From positions 141,728,006-141,792,005 of the forward strand of contig NC_030681.2 of the NCBI RefSeq assembly GCF_000004195.4: 64,000 bases of DNA, written 5' to 3'. This DNA is from Xenopus tropicalis. Its lineage: Eukaryota; Chordata; Amphibia; Anura; Pipidae. Below the pieces are notes generated by a model that worked only from the letters and a program-made list of their open reading frames with translations, was not told where the DNA came from and ran no database searches. Shown in pieces: positions 12,201 to 26,781 of the stretch; within the stretch, counting starts at the first letter, position 1; each line of letters starts with the position of its first letter. The position numbers were made by a program, and so were the translations under genes.

Positions 12201-15200
12201 CCAACCATGGACTTAGAAGCACTAAGAAAAAACCTACCTGCTTCCCCCAGCCACCAAGTCTCATTAAAATTCCCAATATTCAGTATAATAAACCTATCGT
12301 TACACATGCAGACGCGAATCCCTAAAGAAATGGTACTGTTCCTTTGAAGAAAACTTGTATAAAGCATGATATCTGTGATAAAGTCAATGATAAATAACAA
12401 AGGAGATTTGCCTACTTTATTATTTCTTCTCTGTTTCCGTGGAGAACTTCTTCAGAGTTTATTTTTTCTCTTAACCTGGTAATTTCGGTGTCTAAGCTTC
12501 TAGCAGTTCTACTGACTTCTATTCGCTCTGGGCAGACGCATTTGGCCTGGGAGATTTTCACCTGAAACAACAAGAAGGTACTGCATTACTGCCACAACAA
12601 AGTATTTTCTAAACAAAAACTATTTTTCACTGACTTAAAATTGGATATTGAAGTATACAGGGAACCCACTCAAACCGATCAGGATTTGCTGTTTGATTCC
12701 CACCACCCTCTGGAACATAAACTGGAGGTTTTTTTACCCTCTACACCATCAGGCTAAAACTGTGGCAACCAATGTTAAAGCTAAAGAAAAGAAATGCAAG
12801 CATCTCAAATGAGCTTTGAAAACTTGTGGATACCCAGACTGGGCCTTTGTCATAACGAAACCGAGGTCAAGCAAAAAGACCAGACCAACTAACAGAGGGG
12901 AGATAATTAGCAGGTGCAGAAGAATAGTCATTCCAGATGTGGCTGGAACATCAGACAAACGTCTGCAACAAACATTGCACTACTGTGTTTTTCAACCATG
13001 CCACCAAAGCACATGAGAAATAATCTGGTCTATGCTGTCCAGTAGTGAAGAATGCTCTGATCTATTCATTGGGGAGACAAAACAACTGCTCTGTAGGAGA
13101 ATGGCCCCACAAAGGAGGGCTAACTCCTCAGGACAAGAAACAGCAGTCTATATACACCTCAAGGAAAAGGGACAGCAATATACATATTTTTGAGAAAAGA
13201 GGTGTGAAAGAGGCTATTTATGCTAAACTGGAACAACCATCCCTAAACAGAGGAGGGGGCCTGCAACACCGCTTGTCACCAACTTACATCCTTATCCCAG
13301 CAATTTCACAACAATTCACACTTCCAGTCTTGTACACTGAAAAATTAACACCTGTCTCGATGAGAATCATGGTACCATTGTGTATTTCCCAAATGCCGGG
13401 GAGTTCCCTACATTTCAGATGAACACAACAAGCCACTCAACATTTTCAAGAAAACTCAGAAAGCCCAGTTGCTTTAGACTTAATTCTACTAGATAATGAG
13501 ATGAGACTAGATTAAAATCTTCAGACTTCTACTTCACATTCCACAATATCCAAAAACCTCGGTAACTTTTTTAGTTTCCAAACTTAGTACAAAACCACAA
13601 ACCAACTAGTATTACTCTTGAAAGCAAACAATTTTAACCCACAAAAGGCTCATTTTAAACTGCACTTTTTATTTTTTCTCTTAAAGTTTAAGGATAAAGC
13701 AGGAAAGGCTTTTTTTTACAATATCACTCATTGTTATTTCCATTAATTAATATAAAGCAGTGACAACCACCTATTAAGATAAAAATATACTGCTGATTAA
13801 ATATATGGCTTTTCAATAGAAGTTTTGTCATGAATTAGCTTTGTGCTTGGTTTTAACTCTTAACCAAGAAAAAGAACATCACGTCCACAAGGATCTTCAA
13901 ATGTATCCAGCTGGGGGCAGAGACTAGTGACCAAGGTTGCATAATCTACTGGGGACATGGTCAACTAAACAGGGCGTCCAACTGACTGCCCAACTGCAGG
14001 GACAACTTGCTAAGCTTTCTTATAGCCTGACTGCATAGATGTATAGCAAGAGATCCCTAAAGTGCTGGAAATGAAGAAAAGCTATAAACTAGCAGTTTAC
14101 ACAGGACTGCATTATCATCACGACTCAGATATGACCAGCACAGCAAGCAAGGTTCTGTATACCAGTACAACCTCATCCTCTATCCAGTCACAGACTATAG
14201 ATTACAGGTTGTGTAAGACATGAATCAATGATAATCACCATCTCTGCATGCTCATAAGAAAACTGATATCTCCCAATGTTACACCAAAATCTATTGCAAA
14301 AGTTATAAATTGGATCCCTAGTCTATATACCTATAAAATACTTTTGGTATCCAGTGCAGTAAGATGGTGCTTAGGTTTTTTTATACTGTGTTATACTAAG
14401 CAGGGCTTCCCACCTCCAACTCTTGTTCTTTCCCTGCTACTTCTTCCTTTCGCTTTTGGATGCGGTCTAAGTGCTCCTTCAGTTTGTCCACATAGTGCTT
14501 CTTATGGCGCTTACAGTTCTCCACTTCTTGGTCAATTCTGTGAAGGTCTTCCTGCATTAAATGATGGATGTTGTCAATTCTTACAAATTTATCAGCATCA
14601 CATTCACTTTTTTTTTTTTTTAAATTTAATTTCAACCAGTTTTCAGTGACCTTAGAGTGTCATTTTGTCACCATTACTCTGAAATCATCGTTTGCAAACA
14701 ATGCTCTTTATAATTTTTGTTGTGTAAAGTTTACTGTATTGAAATGGGCACCCCCTTCAGTTAAAAAGTATATCCCAATGCTATAGCTCATTCATTTGGA
14801 CACTCTGGATTTCACACTGGATGATAGTTGCCTATGCTGCAGGGACAAGCTCTCTATCCTACCCTTTAGTCTAAAAGAGTGATTCAACCCCTTTTGTTCA
14901 AATGGGAAGTCCCTCTGCTTCCCAGAGAATCTGTGCAACACACATTATAAAAAGCAAAAAAGGACTTCAGGTCCTAGAATCCATCATTTCCTAATGGAAC
15001 AAGGGGAGGGACGGGTTGCATTACACTTTCAGCCTGAGGAGTGTTGGGAAATAGTATTTCTTTCCAGATCCAGCGTTTATTTCTTTATGCTCTCCAACAG
15101 GTTCTTTGCCCTAGGCCACACTAGACACACAAGACCTTGGCTGATTTCCTTGTATAGGCAACAGTAACATCTGATTGCCTGGGGCCAGTGATACAGATTA

Positions 15201-18200
15201 AAGACAAATTAGAGGTGGTGAAATTCTGATGTAATTTGTGTGTTCATCCTTCTGGTAGGAGGGCCCTTTTGCCTCTGGGCTACAATCTTCAAAAAATGGA
15301 ATTGTTTTAAAACTATTGTTCTCATTGCATATCAGAACGGATATTGTCCCTTTCAAACAGAACATTATAGCAGTTCCAGTCATAAAAAATATTGTTTAAA
15401 TTTTTTTTAAAATGTTCTTATACTATTTAGAATAGTAGTTTTTCAGTAAGATATTTGAAGCATATAAAATATATAAACAGGACTGCTGATCTGTCACTGT
15501 ATCAACCTAAATATCCTGTTTCTTCAAGGACATAGAGGGTAAAAGTTTCTTGTTGAAAAATACATTTAATATTTCATATATGTTCTCTAGCATAGCAGTT
15601 ATGAGAACAAAGCTGTGAGTAAGCACTGGTTTATGCACATTTGGTTTTCTATATAGTTGGGGAATGCAGACAACAGAAGAGGCAAAATGTATATTTTAAC
15701 ACAGACCGTTATAATCCCTACCTATAAGTATGGTCATATTTTCCCTTTAAAAGGAAGCTAGGGTAAAGTTTACAAATACACATCCAGCATAAATGGAAAG
15801 CTTACCTTTACCGGTTCAGCCACCTCTGACACTGAGCTGATTTTCCTCTTTATTTCCTCATAATTACTCTCTGCCATTGTTAGAAGTAATTTCAAATTCC
15901 CCATGTTCTCCTTGGTCAGTTCCATCTCTTGTTTAACAAGTTCTATTTTATTCAAGTTTTCCTCTGCTTCACCTTCCTGTTGCAAGGCAATAAAATCAAC
16001 GAAAAGTGAACCCTTTTAGTGTTTAAAATTATGTTATTGTTCCCTGAATCAAGGTTTTAACTTTCCCACTGATTTTTATGTGATCTGGATATGAGCTGAT
16101 GAGATGAAACTTCTGATCATTTCAAATCCTGTGTGTTATACATTTTGAAAAATACACTTAATTTTGGACACCCCCTCACCTCCACCAGTCTGCACTCTCC
16201 CCTTGGCTTGTTGCTCCCAAATTCCCATGGCAACCTCGTCCCCACCAGTCTGGATATGCAAAACTTTGTACATTACCCAGTGCACAGACCCAAGTGCTGA
16301 ACATCTAAATGAAATCTTTTCTCCAATGACTGCTAGTGAAATAAATGCCAATCCACACTCACCAGCACACCCTGGCCTTTCCACTCTGTTCCACCTGGTG
16401 CACAGAACTTTTAGAGACGTCGGTACTCTCCACCACGATCCAAAATTGCACAAAATACCGGCACAACAGGATTTGTTTTAGCGGGATAAACCCTGCTGAT
16501 TTTAATAGTAGCAAAACATGGTTTGCTACTATTAAAATCAGCAGGGTTTATCCCGCTAAAACAAATCCTGTTGTGCCGGTATTTTGTGCAATTTTGCTAG
16601 TGAAATAAAGCCATTGTTAAGGTACCACCATCCCCAATTCAGAAAAGACCTGGTCTTACCAGAGTAGCAATGTCTATGGAAGGCTGCTCTTCCACATTCT
16701 CCAGTTCTGCTATACGTTCTGAAAATGCGCGAAGGTCTATCTAGTAAAAATATAACCAGAGAAATTCATCATCACATAACAGCACTCTTAATGCATTTCT
16801 AAAGTGCCTTATGTAGTTTGGTTTTTCCGTTAATTCAATAGAAATGAGCACGGAGCAATTAACCTTATTCCTAACCTGCTAGTGCAATCTTAGGAGGCTG
16901 CAAGTGATCTATGATTGTTGCAAAGAGCTGCAGCACAGGTGAAATCAGATTTTACACTGTCAATTATCCTTTGCTTTACAAAAAAATCAGCTCTAATCAC
17001 AATGCATGATAGCACATGAAATTACATGAGGCAACTGACAGGCGCAACAAAATCAAGTTTTAGCAGGGCAGTTCCATAATAGCATCAATGTGCAAAAGCC
17101 CTGAACAACAGATATTGTTATTAATTCATAAATGCTACACTGAAGCTAAATGAATATAGAAAAGTAAAATTCTAGAGTGATGAAGAAGAGGCAATAAAAC
17201 ACACTAAATCAGTCTGCATTAATACAGAACAGATGAATACATTAGCAGTTCCTATTACAGTGGGGATCTACAGGCAGCGGCTGCCCAGCTGTACTTTTAT
17301 GCCATGTCCCTTAGGCAGTCAGGAGGATGCTGGGACTGTATTACAGCAGCAGCTGGATAACTGCAATGTGTAAGTCCCTGTTCCCAGCTATTAATTCCAT
17401 GTTCAGACAGCTTTATGAATCATATTATTAGAGACAATATATTTTGCACTAGTGTAGAGTAGAAAAGAAAAATACAGTTATAATTCAAATGATTTATATA
17501 TTTCTAAATGATAAAGCAAACATGCAATTTGAGATCTATTGAATACATTTATTCTCTGTTAGCGGATTTACCAGAATGCCACAATCCAGGGTGGGAAACT
17601 GCAGTTAGAGCTACTGTTAGACCATCAATCACCTTGGCCTGCAGATTATCCATAATGGTACAAACTGCTTGATCTCTGTACTTATCTGTACTGATCCGCT
17701 ATGCCAAATCTTGCAGTTTGATAAGAGAATGCAAGCTAGCAATTCTCATACTCATACAATTCTCATCCCGTACGTGACCCGCTCCATATCGCCGAGCAGG
17801 CAGAGACCTAATCCTGACACTTCAGGACCAACCCACAAGTAGGACCGCAAGGTGTGCATAGCTCGTTGCCAGGTGGTGGTGGGCCGTAGTAACGTTGTGC
17901 TCCATAAAGGCACCGACACGCTCCTCATAGACAGAAAGTCATGCTTACCCCAAATTAGGCGCTCAAGCTCGTTTTGCTTTATTTTGCCTGCTTGTAAAAA
18001 TCCTCAGTGCTGACAATCTTTTTGAATATAAATATATAATATAGATATAGATATATAATAATACCAAAAAAAAGGAAGCTGCAGGAGCTAGTGTGCAGGT
18101 GTACAATTATTGAATGGATAATTCCCCAAAAACTGGTCTGCTCAACAACACAACAACTGTTGTTTCTTCCAACAGCCCCACTGCCTGTACTCACCTTCTT

Positions 18201-21200
18201 CTGAAGGAACAGCAGGAATTTATCAAGCTGGTTAAACACATATGGGACAGACTACAACAAGGATGTAGAGTTAATCAGAGGGTACTGGAGGGTAGCAATG
18301 CATGTGGAGCTAGTAAACAACAAGGCGATCCTTGGGAAGCTTTTGAGGCTAATGGCATAGTTTTCGCCACTGGGAATATTTCAGGGCCTACAGGAACCCT
18401 TGAAGGAGATATTAACCACTCCACACAAACACACACCTTAATGTAAAAATGCTCAGAGTACTCTTCCAATCACTTTGCAAATTGCATTATTTTTATATTG
18501 CTATTTTCATATTAGCAGTTTTCACACTGATAATATTGTGAATGTGTAAAATGAGCAGCCCATGCTGTTCTATCTAGGAAGCTGGCTGGGCAGAATGGCA
18601 AAAGCTTAAAATTAAGGATACAGGAAGCATCTCCTGATGCTTCTCTGCTCAGTTGCTTCATGTGACAGAAGCTATAGAACTGTAGATCTAAATCGCAAAA
18701 GTGCTTATAAGAGCAGTTTTACATTGTTGTGGTGGGGGGAATTTATGTCCCCTTTAATGTGATGTGACTTCTGGTCAAGTGAAGGGGACAACTTTTTGTT
18801 CACAGGCTGTTATGAAGTGGTGCTAAACAGAAGAATGGTTATTTACCTGTATTTGTTTCTTTGAGTTGTGATACTGACGCAGAATGTCTTCATTTTCCTT
18901 AACATCTTTATCCACAGAATGCAGGCGCTGCTGGAACTTAGCCATCTGGCCTCCAAAATTTCTAAGTTCTTTCTCCAAATGACTAAAAATAGAAGTTTCA
19001 CTGTACATTAGGGTCTAAGACATTTCTAAAGACAGGCTCCTAATAGATAGATTCTGGCACACAGGGTGATTTTGAGCAGGTAGCGGCTCACAGAGCAGGG
19101 GACAAAACACTTGAAATCACCCCATTAACTTTAAAGGTGAAGACACATGGAGCTACAAGTAGCAGCTACTTGTCACGGCTACTATAATAGACATTGCTGA
19201 TCATTTACTGATAACTGTCTTTACATGTGTTTTAGCAGAGAAATTCTCAGTATTCTCTATGGCAGGGTATTTTCTGGGGTTTAGTAGCCATGACAAGTAG
19301 CTGCTACTAAGTAGCTCTGTGTGTCTTAAAGCGCCAGTTCACTTGCTTGATAGACATTTACTCAAACACTGAGCAATCGAACCCAAGCAAGATGCTAATT
19401 TACAATAAACTATAAAAAAAGAGTAACAATGCCTTAATCTAGGAAAGTTACTCTCTCCTGTACCTTCCCCAGTTTGTATGTTATCTGAGGCATTGATATA
19501 CACTGTATAGCAAATATTTTACCTATGATGAGGATTTTAGTCAAAGCAGATAAAAGGCAAAAAGCAAATACACAAAAACAGATAGCAATATGCACAGTTA
19601 ATAGGAGGCAAAAAGCAGAAAACCATGACATATAAAGGAAAGAGGAATCCATAAATAACCTACCTTATTTCTGCTTCAACATCACGACTTAAGATAGCGG
19701 CCCTGCGAGTGTCCGATGAATAGTAACGGTTTGTATAAACCTGGTCACCTTCACCTGTAAAGGCCTCGCGGCAGTTTCTAGGGGGGGCCCTTTTCTGCAT
19801 TATTTCTCTTGCTTCATCTGTACCCTGCAGGGAATATATTAGATCAAATGCATGTAACCACAAAGCTTGGTGTTGCTTCTCCAATAAAGGCATAGTCCAG
19901 ACATTCCCAAAGGGGTTTGGCTTATCAAGGACAACCCATAAAAATGGAAACAGATCCCAGTCTGAATGACAACACTGGGATTGGTTAATATTAAAGAAAA
20001 TCTGTTGTTCTGGATATTTCTGACAAACTGAATCGACCCATATCCATAATATGTGGATTTCAGTCAGGATGGTAGGGGCACTTACCAAAATGGGTCAAAG
20101 ACTTGATAGGTATATGTATGGCCAGCTTAAAAAAATATGACTAAAAAATAATAGCACAAAAGGCACACAGTGCAACCAATAAGACGTTTGCTTTTTAAAC
20201 AGGTGACCAGTAAATGCTACCTGTTGATTGTTTGCTAAAAGTTACTTGCAAAAGAATAAAAAAAGATGGGTTTCAAGAAATGCTGAAAGAGACAAATAAG
20301 ATTAAAAATAAGTATTGAAGTGGTGAGCACAGCAAGAAAGAGGTGGAAAGGGAACCAACATGTACATCTTGACATAACACATATTAGGAGCAAAGGTGCA
20401 AACCTAATTCTTTTACCTTCATTTTACTTCAACATTTTTGGTGCATATTATAGACACATGCATTTTAGTGCGAAAATAAACAAATAAAAATATAGATGTG
20501 AAAATAATCGTGAACTTCGCTGAAAATTCTCATTCATACACAAGTCAGATTTCTCTTTTACTATAAACCCATGTCCACTGCATGGATAGAGAAGTTGTGT
20601 GCCTAATTAGGAACAGATAATGCAATACTAGTATATGGCCAAACTGAGATGCCATCATTGACCTGCTGACTAGTGCAAGCACATATACTACTTAAAGGAG
20701 AAGGAAAGGCAAAGTCACTTGGGGGTGCCAAAATGTTACCTACCTTGTACCCCGGCTGGTGCCCCTGTTAGGAGAAAACCGCACCAGCCCGGGGTACCTG
20801 TAGCGCTTCCTCCTTCCTGTCTCGCCGTGCGCGCATGCGCAGTATAGTGAAAAGCCGAACTTAAACAGAGAAGTCGGCTTTTCACTCTACTGCGCATGCA
20901 ATTGTCCGGGACATTCGGCAGTAGCGCAAGTAGGAAGGAGGAAGCGCTCTCGACAGGTACCCTGGGCTGGTGCTGTTTTCTCCTAACAGGGGCACCAGCC
21001 CGGGGTACACGGTAGGCGATTTAAGTCACTTGGGGGAGCTTAACATTTTGGCACCCCCAAGTGACTTTGCCTTTCCTTCTCCTTTAAATAAACGATAAAC
21101 AGCACAGATTTGCTCCCTTGAAAAAGTCAGGAAATGAGCAAATCTTTGCCCTTTTGGGTCAACCAAGAGGCTAATAATCAGATTTTAGGGAGCCTCGCAT

Positions 21201-22099
21201 AGAGTAGTCATTTATGGATTTATATGGTGCCCTGGGCAGTCATTGGTTGACTGTAGGCTTCTTTAATTCCATAGAGGTTCCAATAGGCAGGCAGCTTGTG
21301 CAAGACTGCAGGAGTCTTTAGCTAACAACTGCCTGGCAAAAGCTTCTCCTAGTCAAGCAAGAACACATTTATTGTGTTTTGTCTGTTAATGGCAGAAAAA
21401 ATGTGTGTTTGTGAATAATTCTGACTGATGGTTCCTTTCGTTGAGTCTCCCTAGAAACCTGAAGGTCGATCCTCCTGTAGACAGGACACTTGAGAAACTA
21501 AAGCCAAACAGGCAGTATAAAGGGAAGAGTATCCCTGGTAACTAAGTATCCTCTTTTTCTGTTCATTAATTGTCCTGCCTCCTGGAAGATGGAGCTTAAC
21601 TCCACTGGTCTCCTGTGTCCCCAGGAGACACCAGAGAAATATGTGTTTGTGTATTATATTGCAGAAAAAGTGGCACTCTCAATCCCTCCCTGTTCACAAG
21701 ATGGGGTTGTGGGCCATTTGGTGAATCTATGTGCTATGAGTAGTAATTTGCAGTTGCACTGATGCACATGTAAGTGCACAGACGTACAAAGCCGAGTTAA
21801 CCCCCACACACAGCCTAAATGTGCTCCCCTGAAAGGGAAAAGGCTAAAGCTAAAAATACTGCATTTAGAATGACAATTAACATAATTACTAATGCATACC
21901 TTAATAATTAATATTGTCTCAACACCTCTCATATCAATCAGGCAATTTGCCACCACAGGATGATCAATTTCCAATGCAGTCAACACAGTTGGATGGTTGG
22001 GATGAAAGGTGGCTCTGTAAGCAAACAGGATAAAATCTTGAACACATGTTGAATATTACTACCAACCATGTTATCATGTTTTGGAGGTTTCATTTTGAA

Positions 22100-22145
<46 letters not shown>

Positions 22146-25100
22146 AACTCCCCAGTAAACCCCCTTGATTGTAGAAAATATGCCCAAGCTCCAACAAGGG
22201 GGCATTCTCTAATGCTGACAATTATCAGATGACCATACAGTCTTATGGGATTATGGAATGTAATCATGGTCCCCTGAGGGTCCTCTGGGGATGCTGAACA
22301 GAATCCAATCCCTAAGAATCACGTGACTTCAATTTTCAGATTAGACTAAATTGACCTGTCCAACACGGAATATTGTCATCTTAGTAGATAAGGTTATAGT
22401 GGCAGATGTGCTAGAGTAGATATAAAGTGTGGATGACAATGAAAAATTCTGGGGGGAAGTGCTTAAATATTTTGCTGAGAGACTTACATTTTTGCAACAC
22501 TCGTTCCCCACTGTTGTGCCTCCTTGGCAAAGTAACCAGTCTACACTCACCTCACACACTGAGCTTTGCTACTTGCTGCTTTTATATTATGCAAAAAAAA
22601 GCAATACTTCTACACTGGAAATCAGCTGTGGCCCCTACTATTGACTACTGGAAAAAGTTGGTTAACGACTTCCTGCCCGGTCAAAAAATTAACCTATAGC
22701 CAAAGGGTGTTCCAAAAAATTTGATACAGTCTGGGGTGTATGGATATTTGTACAAAAACAACCTTGTAGTAACTATATTTGTGTATTCACTGGAACTGTA
22801 ATCTGTGAAAAAACAAATAAAAAATCCCCACCTTCGGCTAACATCATAGACTTGATCTCGAAACTCATTGACAATAATCTGCGGCCTTCGGCCTCGTGGA
22901 TATTCTCTTGACATTATATTCTGAAGCATTCTTTCATCCTGGTGATTATCACAACAGAAAGCAAACAGGAGCCCTTTAAGACAACACTCAACTGCAAGTG
23001 CCAACTCTTGGTCTTTCAGATGGATGCAGGCACCTAGGGATGAAACAAAGCAAGTCAGGCAATACAACTATATCTTTCAGCATCCTCAGCCTTAAGGGCT
23101 CTGGTACACGAGGGAGTTTATTCGCCCGCAACAAATCTCCCTTGTTGCGGGCGACTAAACTCCCCGATATGACATCCGACCAACGAAAAGGTAAATCGCC
23201 GATGGGATGGCATACATGGCGGTGCGATTTGCGGAAATTTGCGGAATTCGCGTCGCCACGTGTACCAGAGCCCTAAACGGAAAATGTTCCTAGAGCATAA
23301 GGTAGATAAAAGTGCCCCTTTAGCCATTTATCTTGCAGATCCAAGGAAGACAATGAAGCTAATTTTCAAAGATAGGTGATGTGTCTAAAAGTTAAAAAAT
23401 GAAAGCAAAAGACTGATTGGTTGCTAGTTACCACTTATATTTGTAAACCAGGACTATATATGAAACTGTCACAAGCATCCACTTTTATAATAATACCATT
23501 AATTTTTACATTTTTGCAGGGAAGATTTTAGCCCAAAAGCTCATATGCAACAAAGCCTACGTATCTGTCTCACAATAAAGGTCCCCATACACGTTAAGAT
23601 TTGCTCGCTTGGCGAGATCGGGTGGCCCTGGGGCCAAACGATCGAGTTATATTAGTGGCAATGGGGCAGTCGGTTCGGGGACCAATTTCAGGCCTCGTTT
23701 CTGCCCCTACACGGGCCGATATGCTGCCGAATCAGTCCAAGGGACCGATATCGGCAGCTACAATCGGCCCGTGTATGGGGACCTTTAGTCAGCCATAGCC
23801 ATTCCAAGTAGCAAGGTAGTAAATGTATATAGGTCATTCAGATAAACAGCATTTCGGCTTGCTTTGTCTTGTGGGACAGCGGCTCTAAGAGTATACATAA
23901 AATCCCCACCATCAAGCTACATGTTTCTGTTGTTTGAAACATGGTAAACTGAAACAGTTTCAAAAATAAATTCTTTCAAACCCAGGAGCCAACAATCGGA
24001 TCATGCAAGGGCCCTACAGGTACCTACTGGAACAGGACAGCATCAACAGACTTTCAACCAGATATTAGTCATGCAACCCATCCCAAGGGCCCCATACACA
24101 GGCCAATAAGCTACCGACTGTCTGGAGGGGACGGGTTGGCAGTTTATCAGCCTATGTATGGCCAGCTTCACTGTTGCTTAGGTCAGGGATGAATCTTGGA
24201 AAACTGAAAAATGTATTTTGCCTTGCGTTGTGTAGTAAAGGTAAATCCTCACCTTACAGAAAGTGTGATTTATGGTCTTTTTCTGCTGGTCACTCCCTAA
24301 AACACCACAGCAGTGTACATGCAGACATATTTTAAAACAATACTAGAATGCAATTGTTTACAAGACTCACCCAAAGGTCCAACAGGCTTTTTTCTAAAGC
24401 GGCCTAGCTTATAAGCCTCATCAATTGCAGCTAGAAGGGCTGGCATATTCTGCCCAAATCTCCTTAAACGGTCCGTCTTACTCTCATGTAGCTCCCTCAG
24501 CTGTCTCTTGTGCTGCTCCAGCCTTTGCTTTACATTCCGCTCTTCATTTCTGTTTCAATCAGAAATAAATACAGTAAGTAATGCTCTGTCTCCTCTTCAA
24601 TGTCTTAAACATCCATATTTCATTTGCACACTGGGGCAACAGACAGTATGGATAATGACACACCATTAGATTTGTCAATGCTCTGCAAAGGGTGCAAACG
24701 TCTCCGCTCACTTTCTATGGGACAACTGGAATTGCCATCAACATGGCACCCATGCAAAGCTGCTGCCAGATGTCAGGCTCAGCTTGCCGCTGAGTATGCC
24801 CTTAAGTATCATTTTTACAATGTTCTCTGGCCCCACTGCCCAATAATAAAGATGCTATGACTACAGAAAGGGAGTGGTGACTGCTGAAACAGATATGGCA
24901 GCAGTTATGATTCATGTGGATGTTTTAGAAAGAATGGCTAAATGTATGATAGCTTGGAGGACAAGATATCACTGGGGACAAAAGCTCATAACTTTAATAA
25001 TGGAATTTTCTGTTGCTGCTTTTCAACAGAAATGAGGGATGTACAATGATAGGTGCCATACTAGGGGCTGTGCTTCTCTGCAACGGTTGTCCCCAGCACC

Positions 25101-26743
25101 GTAGCTGTGTTGTGCACTGCACTGAATAACTGTGCACAGAAATGTCTGCCAGCAGGGTTATTTGTGTGGGGAACATGAAAACCTGATTTTTGTTTGTTTG
25201 ACTTTAGATCCCCCTTTAATTCAAGTATTTGCTCTATTTTGGTAAATAAACTTATATTTGCTTTTTTATATGGGTACCAATTAATGGGAGAACCAGCATA
25301 TCATCTATAAATAAAAGATTTTAAAGGAATACAGTCATGCTATAATCAGCTATAACACATGACAGCCATTAATAACCTATAAAATATACCCTTATAATCA
25401 GTGCTTGGTCATTTTACTAATGTCGCGTGACCGACTTGAGAATTATAAAAAAAAAAAAATCTCTCATCTGTGGTAGGTACCAACAGGTGGTATTTAATAA
25501 ACCCATAAACATATATGCAGAACAGAAAATATAGTACAATAATGTATCCGCGCGTTTGCTGTTTCATGCAGCAACATTAAAACCAGATTCCCATGCTGGT
25601 TATGGTGGGTCTTTATGATCCCATTTAATACAGTGAAATGTAGTTATCGATATAAGGCACATAATTAATCCTAAGTCAATTAGTTGCATTCATTATGCAG
25701 AATACTGCTGGCAGGGAGAGGGTAAAATAAAGAAAACTGAAGAACATGCCACATTTAAATACAGTACAACTGATACAAAACTGCATTTGAACTTGATAAG
25801 CAATTTGCAAGCTAAGTAGTTTTTGTCTACAGGGTGGAAAGTGTTAAAAATGTAAAACAAAAACGACATGGACTATTTCCTTCAGCTACAGCTAGCCTGC
25901 ATAAGACTAATAATATCAGGGACTCAACATTCAAAAACAACGAAAAGAGGCTGTTACTAAAACCACTTTGGAAACTACATATTGTTATTTTTTCAGGACA
26001 ACTTCAGCTTCTTCAATAAGACTGAATGTCTGACTAATTTATTATAGATAACAAAATATTTGGGTCTTATAAAGCTAAAATGTTACAGATATTTACAGAA
26101 GCACTATACTAATTTTGGTGAACATTAAGATGCTTCTTGGAAATTCTCACAACAGTGTAATCCATAACGTGTGGAATTTAGACCCTCTCTGCCACAGAAA
26201 ATAGATCACAGTCACTGAATAGTAAAATTGTTGCAATGAGGCTAAGACTAATATTAAAAATTGAAAAAGTCAAGTGTCCTTCCTAATCATTAGCAGGTTA
26301 CATTTTACTGTTCCAGTGTAGTTCCTACTGGCTACAGGTTACTATATTCCTGGGAACATTATTCTCTTAATGTTTACAGAAATTCTAGGTTCAACCTCAT
26401 CAAAACCATGGATACACACAGTATTTAGACACGAGTGGCAATGGCAAAGAATTTAATTTTACCCAATTCTGATGCGCTCTTCCTTATATTTCTCAATTGC
26501 CTGCTGAAACTGATGAATTTGTTGATTGGTGGTAATTTCTTTATCATGAAGTGCCTTCATCCTGTCCCTTATTTGGGCTATCTCTTTTTGCCGTGCCATC
26601 TTTTCACTCTCAGATGCATTATCAGCACTAGAATTAGAAGATTAAAAAAAAACAAAAAAAAAAACCATGACAATGACATTTTTCCAATTTTCATTTGACG
26701 GGTTAAGAAAAATAAAATATTATATTTTATATAGCATATGTAG

Positions 26744-26781
<38 letters not shown>

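Noticed and set aside
14248..14649. 133-codon plus-strand ORF
   Set aside because: Antisense shadow of smc6 exon 21.
18114..18446. 110-codon plus-strand ORF in intron 18
   Set aside because: No homology recognised and no matching sequence found in copy B intron 18.
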